A stretch of 64,000 bases of DNA from Sulfuriferula multivorans (GCF_003851125.1 NZ_BGOW01000038.1:1-64000); one strand, 5' to 3'. Positions 18,611-28,373 are shown, numbered from the stretch's first letter. Made by a program: numbers and translations. Notes: generated by a model from the letters alone, not told the origin.

Positions 18611-19900
18611 CTAGCTATTTACCGTATCCACGTTGCCAGCAATCGGGAAAATGCGCGCCACTTTGACTGCACGTTCCTGTACTTGGACAATTTCAACAAC
18701 ATAACTGCCAATCTTCAACGTCGTACCCGGCTCGGGGATGTCCTCCAGATGCTCCAGAACCAAGCCGTTCAGGGTTTTCGGTCCTTCCAATGGCAGGTGC
18801 AGCCCCAGCTTGCGATTGATGCTGCGGACCAGGCTGGCTCCTTCCACCAACCAACTTCCGTCCGGCTGAGTGATAAAGCCGGACAATTGTTCAGGCGCCT
18901 GTGTAGTGAACTCGCCGACAATCTCTTCGAGGATGTCTTCCAATGTAACCAATCCCATCAACTCACCGTATTCGTCCACCACCAGCCCGACACGACGCTG
19001 GTTTTCCTGAAAATGCCGCAACTGAGTGAATAAAGGCGTGCCGGAAGGAATGAAATATGCCTCTTGACGGCTCTGCATCAACGCCTCCGCGTCGAGTTCT
19101 CCACTGCGCATGTGATACGCTGCATCGCGTACATGCAACATACCGGCAATATCGTCCAAATGCCCGTGATACAACGGCAACCGGGTATGATGGCTCGTAG
19201 ACAGCTGGCGTAATAGGGTATCCGCGTCGGCCTCCATATCGATCGCCTCCATCTGGCTGCGCGGGGTCATCACATCGTCCACGGTGATTTCTTCCAGATC
19301 CAGCAGATTAAGCAATATGCCGCGATGGGCAGAAGGTAACAGCTTCCCAGATTCCAGCACCAAAGTTCGCAGTTCTTCAATACCCAGAACGCTGTTCTGG
19401 CTTTCCTCTACCGGACGCAATCTCAGTAAACGCAACAAACCCTGTACAAACAGATTGATAAACCACACCACCGGATAGGCAAACTTGAGCAGCGGTGTCA
19501 GCACGAAACTGGCGGCAAAGGCGATTTTTTCCGGATAGGTCGCCCCGATCACCTTGGGCGTTACTTCGCTGAATACCAGGATGACGAAGGTCACCGCCAG
19601 TGTGGCCATGCCCAGCGCCAGTTCACCCTGACCAAATACGCGTATGGTAATCACCGTAACCAGCGTCGCAGCGGCTGCATTGATCAAATTATTGCCGAGT
19701 AAAATCACACCCAGCAGCTTGTCGGTATTGGCCAGCAAGCGGGTTGTACGCTTCGCACCACGGTGTCCGTGTTTGGCCAAGTGGCGTAACCGATAGCGAT
19801 TGATCGCCATCATACTGGTTTCGGAAGATGAGAAAAATGCTGAGATAAGTAGCAGGACTACCAGGGCTGCCAGGAGCGCACTAATTGGTATGTCGTTCAA
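18611..19900 (-). CDS. CNNM/CorC (HlyC/CorC) family membrane protein, 429 aa
   Basis: Resembles E. coli YfjD/CorB-type proteins implicated in divalent cation (Mg2+/Co2+) handling. An N-terminal DUF21/CNNM domain (about 1-185) has four hydrophobic segments and the SSSETSMMAINRYRLRHL start. A CBS pair follows at about 205-335 (VDDVMTPRSQM, VVDEYGELMGLVTLEDILEEIVGEF). A C-terminal CorC_HlyC domain ends the protein. Transport direction cannot be inferred. It shares orientation with ypjD. Confidence 0.88.
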   Translation of the reverse strand: MNDIPISALLAALVVLLLISAFFSSSETSMMAINRYRLRHLAKHGHRGAKRTTRLLANTDKLLGVILLGNNLINAAAATLVTVITIRVFGQGELALGMATLAVTFVILVFSEVTPKVIGATYPEKIAFAASFVLTPLLKFAYPVVWFINLFVQGLLRLLRLRPVEESQNSVLGIEELRTLVLESGKLLPSAHRGILLNLLDLEEITVDDVMTPRSQMEAIDMEADADTLLRQLSTSHHTRLPLYHGHLDDIAGMLHVRDAAYHMRSGELDAEALMQSRQEAYFIPSGTPLFTQLRHFQENQRRVGLVVDEYGELMGLVTLEDILEEIVGEFTTQAPEQLSGFITQPDGSWLVEGASLVRSINRKLGLHLPLEGPKTLNGLVLEHLEDIPEPGTTLKIGSYVVEIVQVQERAVKVARIFPIAGNVDTVNS

Positions 19901-19972
19901 GCGGGATATGAATCAGAATAAGGAATTAGATCAAGTTTAGAGATTGGGCGGCGCCTGTCAAGTCAAGGCAAA

Positions 19973-20806
19973 TCAACGGTGCAAGAGGATTTCCAGAACA
20001 AACTTGCTACCAATATAAGCCAGCACCAGCATCACAAACCCTGCCAGCGTCCATCTGATGGCTATGCGCCCGCGCCAGCCCCACAGTCGGCGACCACTCA
20101 ATAACGCAGCAAATACTACCCATGACAGGATGGCAAATATGGTTTTGTGGTTGAACTGCATCGGCTCATGAAAAAGCTCTTCAGAAAACAGCATCCCGCT
20201 TGCCAAAGTCAAGGTCAGCAATACAAAACCCACGCCGATAATGCGAAACAGAAGACTCTCCAGCGTTAGCAAGGGCGGCAGATTGGCAACCACCCCCGGC
20301 TGGTTGACGTTGTGCAAACGCTTTTCCACCATGGCCATCAATGCGGCATGAAGCGCCGCAATAGTGAACAGACTGTATGCCAACAAGGCAATGATCAGAT
20401 GTACCCGAAATGCCAGCAATTCTGTATTGCCCAATACATGTGTAGTGGGTAATACAAGCGGGGTAAGGACTGCAACTGCCGCCAGCCCCGACAATGGGGC
20501 CAACAAAACCTCAAGACGGTAACGGAAACTGCCCAACCAATAAATCAGTACCGCCAGCCAGATAATGGCAGACAGTGCATTGCCCACTCCCAGATTGAGC
20601 CCGGCCGGATTCGACACGGTGTCAATCAACAGCAGAAAATGCAATGCCAGCGCGGGCAGGGGCAGCATTTTCTCCCATACTGCACCGGGCTGTGTGGTGT
20701 GCCAGCGGGTACGCCAAAAATGCCAACCAACCAGGGCGTATAACAAGCTGACCAGTGGATAGAACAAGTCAAGGTTCATCTGGGTTAGAATAGAAAAAAA
20801 CAGCAT
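19973..20806 (-). CDS. ypjD: Inner-membrane CcsA/YpjD-type protein, 277 aa
   Basis: Polytopic membrane protein of the cytochrome c assembly (CcsA-like) superfamily, next to ffh as in many proteobacteria. About eight hydrophobic segments are visible. Conserved histidines lie in the FNHKTIFAILSWVVFA and RVHLIIALLAYS segments, as in heme-handling relatives. A role in heme handling is inference; E. coli YpjD is uncharacterised in detail. An alternative start at ATG 20779 (MNLDLFYPL) is equally plausible. Divergent from ffh. Confidence 0.85.
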   Translation of the reverse strand: MLFFSILTQMNLDLFYPLVSLLYALVGWHFWRTRWHTTQPGAVWEKMLPLPALALHFLLLIDTVSNPAGLNLGVGNALSAIIWLAVLIYWLGSFRYRLEVLLAPLSGLAAVAVLTPLVLPTTHVLGNTELLAFRVHLIIALLAYSLFTIAALHAALMAMVEKRLHNVNQPGVVANLPPLLTLESLLFRIIGVGFVLLTLTLASGMLFSEELFHEPMQFNHKTIFAILSWVVFAALLSGRRLWGWRGRIAIRWTLAGFVMLVLAYIGSKFVLEILLHR

Positions 20807-20855
20807 TAGTCTACACTAACAGCGCCGCTTTTTGACCGCCACCGGAACACACCCC

Positions 20856-22199
20856 ATGCTTGATAATCTGACCTCCCGCCTATCTTCTGTCATTAAAAAC
20901 CTGCGTGGCCAGGCGCGACTCACCGAAACCAACATCCAGGATGCGCTGCGCGAAGTGCGCATGGCTCTGCTGGAAGCCGACGTCGCGCTACCGGTAGTCA
21001 AGGATTTTATCGCCCGAGTCAGGGAAAAAGCTGTGGGGGTGGAAGTACTGCAAAGCCTGACCCCCGGCCAGGCTCTGATTGGTGTGGTGCACGATGAGCT
21101 GACCCGCCTCATGGGCGAACATAATGCAGCACTTAACCTGGCCACCACACCACCAGCCGTCATCCTGATGGCGGGACTGCAAGGCTCAGGCAAAACAACC
21201 AGCAGCGGTAAATTGGCCAAGCTGCTCAAAGAACAGATGAAAAAGAAAGTTCTGCTGGTGAGTTGCGACGTTTATCGCCCCGCCGCCATCGAACAACTTA
21301 AAACCCTGGCCGGCCAGCTTGATGTAGATTACTTTCCTTCCAGCGAAACACAAAAACCGGTCGACATTGCCTTAGCCGCGCACGATTACGCCAAAAAACA
21401 TTTTCATGATGTGCTCATCGTCGACACCGCCGGACGACTTGGCATCGACCAGGCCATGATGGACGAAATCCGCGCGCTGCATGACGCCGTGAAGCCCATC
21501 GAAACCCTGTTCGTGGTGGATGCCATGCAAGGTCAGGACGCCGTCAACACCGCGCGCGCCTTCAACGACACCTTGCCGCTCACCGGTATCATCCTTACCA
21601 AGCTGGACGGCGATTCACGCGGCGGCGCAGCGTTGTCGGTGCGCCACATTACCGGCAAGCCGATCAAATTTGTAGGCGTCGGCGAAAAGCTCACCGGGCT
21701 GGAAGCCTTCCACCCGGAGCGCATGGCTTCGCGCGTGCTGGGCATGGGCGACGTGCTATCGCTAATCGAGGAAGCCCAGCGTGGCGTCGATCATGCCGAA
21801 GCTAAAAAACTCGCCGACAAAGTCAAATCCGGAAAAAATTTCGACCTCGAAGACTTCAAGGCACAAATCACCCAGATGCGCAAAATGGGCGGCCTCTCGG
21901 CGATGATGGACAAACTCCCTGGCGCAGCAGCCGCGGCACTTCCGGCTGGCGCCGACGAAAAAGCCATGAACCGCGTCGAGGGCATCATCAATTCCATGAC
22001 CCCGACCGAGCGCCGCAAGCCTGAATTGCTCAAAGCCTCGCGCAAACGCCGCATCGCAGCCGGTGCAGGGGTGCAGGTACAGGAGATCAATCGCCTGCTC
22101 AAGCAGTTCGAACAGGCGCAGAAAATGATGAAAATGATGTCCAAAGGTGGCCTCGCAAAAATGATGCGCGGTATGAAAGGCATGATGCCCGGAATGTAA
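20856..22199 (+). CDS. ffh: Signal recognition particle GTPase Ffh, 447 aa
   Basis: Protein subunit of the SRP that targets inner-membrane proteins co-translationally. N and G domains carry the P-loop GLQGSGKTT (107-115), VDTAGR and TKLDGD motifs. The methionine-rich M domain (after about 300) holds the signal-sequence groove and the RNA-binding SRKRRIAAGAG-type segment, ending in clustered Met residues. The start was set at MLDNLTSRLS; the frame is open eight codons upstream. Confidence 0.97.
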   Translation: MLDNLTSRLSSVIKNLRGQARLTETNIQDALREVRMALLEADVALPVVKDFIARVREKAVGVEVLQSLTPGQALIGVVHDELTRLMGEHNAALNLATTPPAVILMAGLQGSGKTTSSGKLAKLLKEQMKKKVLLVSCDVYRPAAIEQLKTLAGQLDVDYFPSSETQKPVDIALAAHDYAKKHFHDVLIVDTAGRLGIDQAMMDEIRALHDAVKPIETLFVVDAMQGQDAVNTARAFNDTLPLTGIILTKLDGDSRGGAALSVRHITGKPIKFVGVGEKLTGLEAFHPERMASRVLGMGDVLSLIEEAQRGVDHAEAKKLADKVKSGKNFDLEDFKAQITQMRKMGGLSAMMDKLPGAAAAALPAGADEKAMNRVEGIINSMTPTERRKPELLKASRKRRIAAGAGVQVQEINRLLKQFEQAQKMMKMMSKGGLAKMMRGMKGMMPGM

Positions 22200-22215
22200 T
22201 GCAATTAGACACAAC

Positions 22216-22245
22216 TTGTCAGCGCGGCAATTTTCCTCGTATAAT
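22216..22245 (+). promoter_or_regulatory. Sigma-70 promoter for rpsP-rimM-trmD-rplS
   Basis: TTGTCA at 22216-22221 and TATAAT at 22240-22245 are separated by 18 bp, 37 bp before the rpsP start. It lies in the only gap between ffh and rpsP. Strong -10 match and good -35 match. Confidence 0.7.
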
Positions 22246-22282
22246 CACGCTCTTTTTAATTTCAATTGGTTAGGCACTCACG

Positions 22283-22537
22283 ATGGTTATTATTCGTCTT
22301 GCCCGCGGCGGCGCCAAAAACCGCCCCTTTTATAACGTAGTCGTGGCCGATTCGCGCAATCGCCGCGATGGACGGTTTATCGAACGCGTCGGTTTCTACA
22401 ATCCGGTTGCCAAAGAAGGCACAGAAGGACTGCGCCTGAGCCTGGATCGCGTGACTCACTGGCAATCTCTGGGCGCCCAAGTGTCCGACGCCGTTGCCAA
22501 GCTGGTCAAACGTGAAAGCGCCAAAGTCGCTGGATAA
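22283..22537 (+). CDS. rpsP: 30S ribosomal protein S16, 84 aa
   Basis: Small-subunit assembly protein. The opening [20 protein letters not shown] is diagnostic, followed by [14 protein letters not shown]. Length typical. First gene of the conserved rpsP-rimM-trmD-rplS operon; its 3' end overlaps the rimM reading frame. Confidence 0.97.
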   Translation: MVIIRLARGGAKNRPFYNVVVADSRNRRDGRFIERVGFYNPVAKEGTEGLRLSLDRVTHWQSLGAQVSDAVAKLVKRESAKVAG

Positions 22538-23027
22538 TCTGGTGGTAATGGGGCGCATCGCTGCGCCCTACGGCATCAAGGGCTGGGTCAAGATCCAGAC
22601 CTTCAGCGAGTCGGTAGACACGCTCGCAGATTATCCCGAATGGCAGATTGGCCGTGCCGGCAACTGGCGCGCGGTTCGTATCTTAAACGCGCGCCTGCAC
22701 ACCAACACGCTGGTTGCCGAACTGGAAGGCATTGTTGACCGCGATGCTGCATTGGCGCTAAAAGGCAGCGAAATCGCCGTTCCCCGCGAAACGCTGCCAC
22801 CCGCGCCGGAAAATGAATACTACTGGTCGGATTTGATTGGCCTGGATGTCATTAACACCAAGGGCGTCGCGTTCGGCAAGGTCAAGGAATTGCTGGAGTC
22901 TGGCGCGCACGACGTGCTGGTGGTCAGCGGTGACCGCGAACGATTGATACCGTTTGTTGGCCAGATTGTGAAAAAGGTCGACCTCGCAGCCGAGACGCTG
23001 GAAGTGGATTGGGAAGCCGACTACTGA
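22512..23027 (+). CDS. rimM: 16S rRNA processing/30S maturation factor RimM, 171 aa
   Basis: Assists maturation of the 30S head and binds S19. The [19 protein letters not shown] segment near the N-terminus and the C-terminal PRC-barrel ([10 protein letters not shown]...[13 protein letters not shown]) define the family. The start is uncertain: candidates are TTG 22494, GTG 22512, GTG 22542 and ATG 22548. I give GTG 22512 as a compromise. All but the last overlap rpsP or abut it, implying translational coupling. Confidence 0.9.
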   Translation: MKAPKSLDNLVVMGRIAAPYGIKGWVKIQTFSESVDTLADYPEWQIGRAGNWRAVRILNARLHTNTLVAELEGIVDRDAALALKGSEIAVPRETLPPAPENEYYWSDLIGLDVINTKGVAFGKVKELLESGAHDVLVVSGDRERLIPFVGQIVKKVDLAAETLEVDWEADY

Positions 23028-23803
23028 TGGCACTGCAGATTGACGTGGTGACGCTATTCCCGCCGATGTTTACAGCGCTTAGCGAGTACGGCATCAGCAG
23101 CCGTGCTTTTGCGCGCAGTCAGGCCAGTTTGCATCTGTGGAATCCGCGTGATTTCACCGAAAACAATTACCGCACTGTGGATGACCGCCCTTATGGTGGT
23201 GGCCCAGGTATGGTTATGCTGGCAGAACCGCTTGAAGCGGCACTCGATGCCGCCGAAGCGCGCCAGCGTGAAGCCGGCGTGACAACGCCCCAAGTGATGT
23301 ATTTGTCACCGCAGGGACGCACGCTGAATCATGCATTGGTAATGGAATTGGCAGCACGTCCCGGCCTGATTTTACTGGCCGGACGTTATGAGGGCATAGA
23401 CCAGCGATTACTGGATAGCCGGGTGCACGAATCGGTTTCCATCGGCGATTATGTGCTGTCGGGCGGTGAACTGGCGGCAATGGTAGTGATCGATAGCGTG
23501 GTACGGCAACTTCCCGGCGTGCTGGGAGATGCGGAATCTGCGGTTCAGGATTCGTTTGTCAACGGCCTGCTGGATTGCCCGCACTATACCCGCCCCGAAG
23601 TATATCGGGGCACGCCGGTACCGGCAGTATTGATGGGCGGAAATCATGCTCATATCGCGCGCTGGCGCCTGAAACAGGCACTGGGCGCAACGTGGCGGTT
23701 ACGCCCGGATTTGCTCGAACAACGGGGCATGAGCCCCACCGAAATTTCCTTGCTTGAAGAATTCAAGCAGGAAGCGCAAGCGGCTGGCAACAGTACGCAA
23801 TAA
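23027..23803 (+). CDS. trmD: tRNA (guanine37-N1)-methyltransferase TrmD, 258 aa
   Basis: SPOUT-fold enzyme making m1G37 next to the anticodon, which prevents +1 frameshifting. Signatures: [11 protein letters not shown] at the start, [24 protein letters not shown] and the trefoil-knot [13 protein letters not shown]. Its ATG shares bases with the rimM stop (TGATG), so translation is coupled. Confidence 0.97.
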   Translation: MALQIDVVTLFPPMFTALSEYGISSRAFARSQASLHLWNPRDFTENNYRTVDDRPYGGGPGMVMLAEPLEAALDAAEARQREAGVTTPQVMYLSPQGRTLNHALVMELAARPGLILLAGRYEGIDQRLLDSRVHESVSIGDYVLSGGELAAMVVIDSVVRQLPGVLGDAESAVQDSFVNGLLDCPHYTRPEVYRGTPVPAVLMGGNHAHIARWRLKQALGATWRLRPDLLEQRGMSPTEISLLEEFKQEAQAAGNSTQ

Positions 23804-23881
23804 GAAACCCGTGTGTCAGGCGGCGGCCTGCTCCACCCGGATGAGCCCAAGGCTCAAACTTTTTTGACTAGGAGAAACGCA

Positions 23882-24265
23882 ATGAACCTGATCCAGCAAC
23901 TGGAACAAGAAGAAATCGCCCGTCTGGGCAAAACCATCCCTGATTTCGCACCCGGCGACACCGTCGTAGTGCAGGTCAAAGTGAAGGAAGGCACGCGCGA
24001 GCGTCTGCAGGCTTATGAGGGCATTGTTATTGCCAAACGCAATCGCGGCCTCAACTCCTCTTTCATCGTGCGCAAAATTTCCGCTGGTGAAGGTGTTGAG
24101 CGTACTTTCCAGACCTACTCACCACTCGTCGCCGCGATCGAAGTCAAGCGCCGCGGCGATGTACGCCGCGCCAAGCTTTACTACCTGCGTGAGCGCTCAG
24201 GAAAATCCGCGCGTATCAAGGAAAAGCTGCCGACCAGCAAGCGCAAGGCGCAAGCCACAGTTTAA
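23882..24265 (+). CDS. rplS: 50S ribosomal protein L19, 127 aa
   Basis: Large-subunit protein at the 30S-50S interface. [20 protein letters not shown], the [20 protein letters not shown] stretch and [19 protein letters not shown] are diagnostic. The ATG follows TAGGAGAAACGCA. The tail is slightly longer than in E. coli (115 aa). Last gene of the operon, followed by a strong terminator. Confidence 0.97.
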   Translation: MNLIQQLEQEEIARLGKTIPDFAPGDTVVVQVKVKEGTRERLQAYEGIVIAKRNRGLNSSFIVRKISAGEGVERTFQTYSPLVAAIEVKRRGDVRRAKLYYLRERSGKSARIKEKLPTSKRKAQATV

Positions 24266-24283
24266 TTGGCGTTGCGTTGCTGT

Positions 24284-24319
24284 AAAAAAATGGCAAGTCA
24301 TTACGACTTGCCATTTTTT
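24284..24319 (+). terminator. Rho-independent terminator of the rpsP-rplS operon
   Basis: TGGCAAGTC (24291-24299) and GACTTGCCA (24305-24313) form a perfect 9-bp stem with a 5-nt loop. It is preceded by an A run and followed by TTTTTTG. The A/T flanks make it potentially bidirectional, but both flanking genes run rightward. Confidence 0.9.
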
Positions 24320-24353
24320 GTTTGTGTAAGCGATTTGGCGCTAAAATCCGGCC

Positions 24354-24851
24354 ATGAAGGACAACACAATCCAATCCAGTTATCAGGCCGTACTGCCAAC
24401 CCCTTTCGGGTGTGTCGGTCTACTGCTGACCAATGACGAACTTCACGGCATCGATTTTTTACCCGCGAATTACCCTGTACAAACGCCTGTTACACCCTTG
24501 GGACATCGTGTCGCCGCAGCTTTGAATCGTTATTTTGATGACCCGGAAAGCAGCTTTGACTTGCCGCTTGCAATCTTCGGCACGGCACATCAAACCAAAG
24601 TATGGCGTGCATTGACTACAATACCGCCTGGTCACACCACCACTTACGGGCAACTCGCGCGTTTGCTGGGTTCAAGTCCGCGCGCCGTGGGTCAAGCTTG
24701 CGGTGCCAATCGGCTCCCCATTATTATCCCCTGTCACCGCGTGGTGGCGGCGAACGGGCCCGGCGGTTTCATGCACGCCACAAATGGCGCATCGCTCACA
24801 TACAAGGACTGGCTCCTCAATCATGAATCCCGTATCACAGCAGGCGCTTGA
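24354..24851 (+). CDS. ogt: Methylated-DNA-[protein]-cysteine S-methyltransferase, 165 aa
   Basis: Suicide repair protein transferring alkyl groups from O6-alkylguanine to its own cysteine. The active site is C127 in IPCHRVV. The helix-turn-helix arginine-finger region (TTYGQLARLLGSSPRAVGQACGAN, by positions 97-119) is intact. No Ada N-terminal domain is present, so this is the Ogt/MGMT form. Its 3' end overlaps xerD by 29 bp. Confidence 0.94.
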   Translation: MKDNTIQSSYQAVLPTPFGCVGLLLTNDELHGIDFLPANYPVQTPVTPLGHRVAAALNRYFDDPESSFDLPLAIFGTAHQTKVWRALTTIPPGHTTTYGQLARLLGSSPRAVGQACGANRLPIIIPCHRVVAANGPGGFMHATNGASLTYKDWLLNHESRITAGA

Positions 24852-25722
24852 TGGTTTTTGCGACTTGCTGTGGCTGGAGGATGGGCTTTCTGCCAACACT
24901 TTGCAAAGCTATCGGCGCGACCTGACCCAGTTCTCGGCCTGGCTGGAAACAATACGCAGCACATTGTTGCTGGACGTAAACCAGGCGGATATCGAAGCCT
25001 ATCTGCAATACCGTTTTTCGCGTAAAACCAGCCCGCGCAGTACGGCACGCCTGCTCTCCGCGCTAAAACGTTTTTATCGGCTGGCACTCCGTGATGGTCG
25101 CATCGCGCTGGACCCGACGCTGAAGATTGACACTCCCAAGCTGCCGCGTTCGCTGCCCAAGAGCTTGTCGGAAACCGATGTGGACAGGCTTTTAAACACA
25201 CCCGATACCACAGATCCGCTTGGGCTGCGCGACAAGGCCATGCTGGAAACCCTTTACGCCAGCGGCCTGCGCGTCTCCGAACTGGTGACGCTGAAAGTAG
25301 TCAATGTGAGCCTGGACATGGGTGTGCTAAGTGTCATGGGCAAAGGAGGCAAGGAGCGCATGGTACCGCTGGGTGAAGAAGCGCTGCTCTGGCTTTCACG
25401 TTATCTGTCGGACGCACGCCAGTTGATATTGGGAACGACGATCAGCGATGCGCTGTTTGTCACCCAGCGCGGTGCTGCCATGACGCGCCAGGCGTTCTGG
25501 TATCTGATCAAGCGCCGCGCGCTACAGGCCGGGCTGGCGCGCCTGCCCTCGCCCCACGTTTTGCGTCACGCCTTCGCCACTCATCTGCTTAACCATGGTG
25601 CGGACTTGCGCGTGGTACAAATGCTGCTCGGTCATGCGGATATTTCGACCACACAAATTTATACCCACGTCGCACGCGAGCGCCTGAAACAGTTGCATGC
25701 CAAACATCATCCACGCGGTTAA
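24823..25722 (+). CDS. xerD: Site-specific tyrosine recombinase XerD, 299 aa
   Basis: Partner of XerC at dif, resolving chromosome dimers under FtsK control. N-terminal core-binding domain (about 8-95), then the catalytic domain with Arg in ASGLRVSELV, HVLRHAFATH, LLGHADISTT and the nucleophilic Tyr in TQIYTHV. XerD rather than XerC is chosen from overall similarity of the LPRSLPKSLSETDVDRLL region. Upstream in-frame extension into ogt is ignored; ATG 24823 gives the normal length. Confidence 0.92.
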   Translation: MNPVSQQALDGFCDLLWLEDGLSANTLQSYRRDLTQFSAWLETIRSTLLLDVNQADIEAYLQYRFSRKTSPRSTARLLSALKRFYRLALRDGRIALDPTLKIDTPKLPRSLPKSLSETDVDRLLNTPDTTDPLGLRDKAMLETLYASGLRVSELVTLKVVNVSLDMGVLSVMGKGGKERMVPLGEEALLWLSRYLSDARQLILGTTISDALFVTQRGAAMTRQAFWYLIKRRALQAGLARLPSPHVLRHAFATHLLNHGADLRVVQMLLGHADISTTQIYTHVARERLKQLHAKHHPRG

Positions 25723-25743
25723 ATTTAGTGGCCTTGAACAATA

Positions 25744-25820
25744 CCTGCAGGGCACTTTGCGTTCATGCTCGTAAATACCGATAATGACTTCCACTCTGTA
25801 AACTCCGAGAACAGAATGTC
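25744..25820 (-). pseudogene. folB: Decayed 5' fragment of folB (dihydroneopterin aldolase)
   Basis: Read on the minus strand, one frame gives VYRVEVIIGIYEHERKVP (about 25804-25749), a close match to the conserved N-terminal beta strand of FolB (typically ...RVxTxIGIYxWER...). The residues expected just before it (DILF) occur in another frame at about 25819-25808, so the start is frameshifted. After KVPC the similarity stops, and xerD begins only 20 bp further. The divergent folB-plsY order is the one seen in E. coli, so this looks like a remnant of the ancestral folB. No function is expected. Confidence 0.65.
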
Positions 25821-25870
25821 CTTGCGTAGATGTCAAAGCGCGAAAATTGCATATTTAAGCGGAATCCCTG

Positions 25871-26488
25871 ATGTTCATTTCATTTCTCATCGTACTGGCC
25901 TACCTGATCGGCTCGCTATCCTTCGCGGTAATCGTCAGCCGCTTATTCGGCCTGCCTGATCCGCGCAAACACGGCTCCGGCAATCCAGGCGCAACCAACA
26001 TGCTGCGCACCGGACGCAAATCAGCAGCGGCATTAACCCTCATCGGAGACATGTCCAAAGGCTGGCTGGCAGTGTATCTCGCGCGTTATTTTGGCGCCCA
26101 ACACGGCGTGGAAATTACTGCAACCTACGGCGCTGCGGTAGCCGTATTTCTCGGACACTTATATCCGATATTTTTTGGTTTCAAGGGTGGCAAGGGCGTG
26201 GCTACTGCGCTGGGTATCCTGTTCGCGATTTCGCCTTGGCTGGGTTTGGCGGCGCTGGCGAGTTGGCTTATCGTGTTTGCCCTCACCCGCATCTCGTCAC
26301 TCGCCGCACTCACTGCGGCCACGCTGGCACCCATACTCGTGTCGTACCTAATCGGTGGTACCCTGCCTGTGGCCGCGTTGTGCATCATCAGTGCGCTGAT
26401 TTTTTGGCGCCACCGCACCAATATCCACCGCCTGCTGGCAGGCGAGGAAGGACGCGTCGTCAAACCTGTAGACACCTCTTCCGAATAA
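25871..26488 (+). CDS. plsY: Acyl-phosphate:glycerol-3-phosphate acyltransferase PlsY, 205 aa
   Basis: Integral membrane enzyme making lysophosphatidic acid from acyl-phosphate, the first acylation in phospholipid synthesis. Five hydrophobic segments are visible. Family motifs: [15 protein letters not shown] and the glycine-rich [14 protein letters not shown]. Stands in the conserved plsY-tsaD neighbourhood, 12 bp before the next gene. Confidence 0.95.
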   Translation: MFISFLIVLAYLIGSLSFAVIVSRLFGLPDPRKHGSGNPGATNMLRTGRKSAAALTLIGDMSKGWLAVYLARYFGAQHGVEITATYGAAVAVFLGHLYPIFFGFKGGKGVATALGILFAISPWLGLAALASWLIVFALTRISSLAALTAATLAPILVSYLIGGTLPVAALCIISALIFWRHRTNIHRLLAGEEGRVVKPVDTSSE

Positions 26489-26500
26489 ATCGAGACAGCC

Positions 26501-27301
26501 ATGGCCTGGTTTGAAAAAGAAATCAACTACGCGCGCGAGAGCCTCACCCAAGTCTCGAAAGAGAGTATCGAGTTGGCGGGCGACAAACTGGGCAGCGTGG
26601 TCAAGGAAGGCGCCGCCAGCGTCGGTGCGGAATTACGCGACGTGGTCGTGGGCGCCAGCCAGGAAATCGACGCCAAGCTCGACAAGATTTCCGCCGAATT
26701 GCACAACCAGCGCCAGTTCACCAAGGACGATGTGCGCGAGCTGGTGGATTATGCTGCTGACCGCCTGGGTACCGTGCTGGATGAACGCATGGCTGTAGCC
26801 AAACGCGAAATTTCTATGCTGGTGCAAGACAAAGTGGAATATTTCAAGCTGGAAGTGGACAGCTTTTTCATCCAGCGCCAGCAGGATTTGTCACGCGAGC
26901 GGCGCCGACTGTTTTTTAATGTGCTGATTGCGGTCAGCGCGTCCATCCTGGTGGGTTTTGTGTCGTGGCTATACCAGCACTTTGTGGCGGGCAGCATTGA
27001 TTTGTTTGGCGTGTTCCGCATTGTGTTTGCCTCGCTCACCGGCGGCTATGCAGTGTATCTGGTGGTGCGACTGACATTGCGCTGGCGACGCATGTCGGAG
27101 CACCGCAAGGATGTGATGTTCCTCGCCATGCGTTATTGGGGCGTGTTACGCCCGCAAAGCGTGTTCTCCACTTTTTTATTGATCTGCGTGCTGGCACTGC
27201 TGTTCGGCCTGGTGTTGTTCCCTGAAGTGCTGGCGCAACTACCGGGCGGCAAGCTGTTGCTCGGCTGGGTGCGCGGCATGGCACCGCACCTCAAGCTATG
27301 A
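26501..27301 (+). CDS. Coiled-coil membrane protein of unknown function, 266 aa
   Basis: Not recognised. The first about 130 residues are strongly amphipathic and helical with heptad-like spacing and no signal peptide (LTQVSKESIELAGDKLGSVV...). Three hydrophobic segments follow at about 138-158, 170-193 and 221-240. The likely topology is a cytoplasmic coiled coil anchored in the inner membrane, which would suit a scaffold or apolipoprotein-like bilayer contact. It follows plsY by 12 bp and probably shares its transcript, so a link to phospholipid synthesis is possible but unproven. Confidence 0.75.
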   Translation: MAWFEKEINYARESLTQVSKESIELAGDKLGSVVKEGAASVGAELRDVVVGASQEIDAKLDKISAELHNQRQFTKDDVRELVDYAADRLGTVLDERMAVAKREISMLVQDKVEYFKLEVDSFFIQRQQDLSRERRRLFFNVLIAVSASILVGFVSWLYQHFVAGSIDLFGVFRIVFASLTGGYAVYLVVRLTLRWRRMSEHRKDVMFLAMRYWGVLRPQSVFSTFLLICVLALLFGLVLFPEVLAQLPGGKLLLGWVRGMAPHLKL

Positions 27302-27315
27302 CACTGCCCGGATGA

Positions 27316-28329
27316 TTATGTAAGTGCCGGGATTTCCTGCAAGTCCCAGCGTGGCCGCACCGTAAACGCTCCTGCAGCACGTCCGCCATGTACCAGACGC
27401 ATCGCGCCGGCAAAGGCAATCATCGCGCCATTATCGGTACAAAACTCCAGGCGCGGGAAAAACACCGTACCACCCAATTTGCTGGCACCTGCGTTCAATG
27501 CTTCGCGCAACTGCCGGTTTGCACCCACGCCACCAGCTACCACCAGCCGCCTGGATCGGGTTTGTTTGAGCGCTGCCAGCGATTTGGCCGTCAGCACATC
27601 AGCCATGGCAAGTTGAAACGCAGCAGCAATGTCGGCACGGTCAGCGGGATCGGGATGTTTTTGTGTGAGTGTGAGCACAGCAGTTTTCAGGCCGCTGAAA
27701 CTGAAATTGAGGTCACCCGAATGCAGCATCGGTCGCGGCAGCTTGAAACGCTGCGGGTCGCCCGTCTGCGCCAGCGCCGATAGCGCCGCTCCGCCCGGAT
27801 AGCCCAAACCGAGCAGTTGTGCGGTTTTGTCGAATGCCTCGCCCGCGGCGTCATCCAGAGTATCGCCCAGCGTGGTGTAACGCCCCACGCTGTCGACTTG
27901 CATCAATTGTGTATGACCGCCCGATACCAGGAGTGCCACAAACGGAAATTGCGGCGGCGTGTCGGCAATCAGTGCGGAGAGCAAATGTCCCTCGAGATGA
28001 TGCACACCCAGCACCGGAACCCCCAGTGCCACGCCCAACGCATTGGCGATGCCGGCACCCACCAGCAGTGCACCAGCCAGACCGGGCCCTTCGGTATAAG
28101 CAATCGCGTCAATATTGGCCAATTCACACCCTGCCTGTGCCAGAACCTGTCGGATCAGCGGTAGCGCACGCCGGATATGATCGCGCGAGGCGAGTTCGGG
28201 CACCACACCGCCGTATTCGGCGTGCATGGCAATCTGGGAATGTAATGCGTGAGCAAGCAAGCCTCGTTCGGTATCGTAGAGGGCGATACCGGTTTCGTCG
28301 CAAGAAGATTCGATTCCGAGAATAAGCAT
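27316..28329 (-). CDS. tsaD: tRNA t6A synthesis protein TsaD, 337 aa
   Basis: Transfers the threonylcarbamoyl group to A37 of ANN-decoding tRNAs, with TsaB, TsaC and TsaE. ASKHA-fold motifs: [15 protein letters not shown] at the start, H111 and H115 (HHLEGH) for metal, SGGHTQL and the [13 protein letters not shown] segment. The frame is open for about 98 more codons upstream, but [12 protein letters not shown] is the universal N-terminus. Convergent with the plsY pair and divergent from rpsU, as in E. coli. Confidence 0.96.
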   Translation of the reverse strand: MLILGIESSCDETGIALYDTERGLLAHALHSQIAMHAEYGGVVPELASRDHIRRALPLIRQVLAQAGCELANIDAIAYTEGPGLAGALLVGAGIANALGVALGVPVLGVHHLEGHLLSALIADTPPQFPFVALLVSGGHTQLMQVDSVGRYTTLGDTLDDAAGEAFDKTAQLLGLGYPGGAALSALAQTGDPQRFKLPRPMLHSGDLNFSFSGLKTAVLTLTQKHPDPADRADIAAAFQLAMADVLTAKSLAALKQTRSRRLVVAGGVGANRQLREALNAGASKLGGTVFFPRLEFCTDNGAMIAFAGAMRLVHGGRAAGAFTVRPRWDLQEIPALT

Positions 28330-28373
28330 GGGCAACAGTTTAGCCGCCCGATACGGGCAGGACAATGCATACC

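Noticed and set aside
24291-24313. Hairpin after rplS as a mobile-element end
   Set aside because: Perfect stem with flanking A and T runs directly after an operon end is a normal terminator; no second copy is seen.
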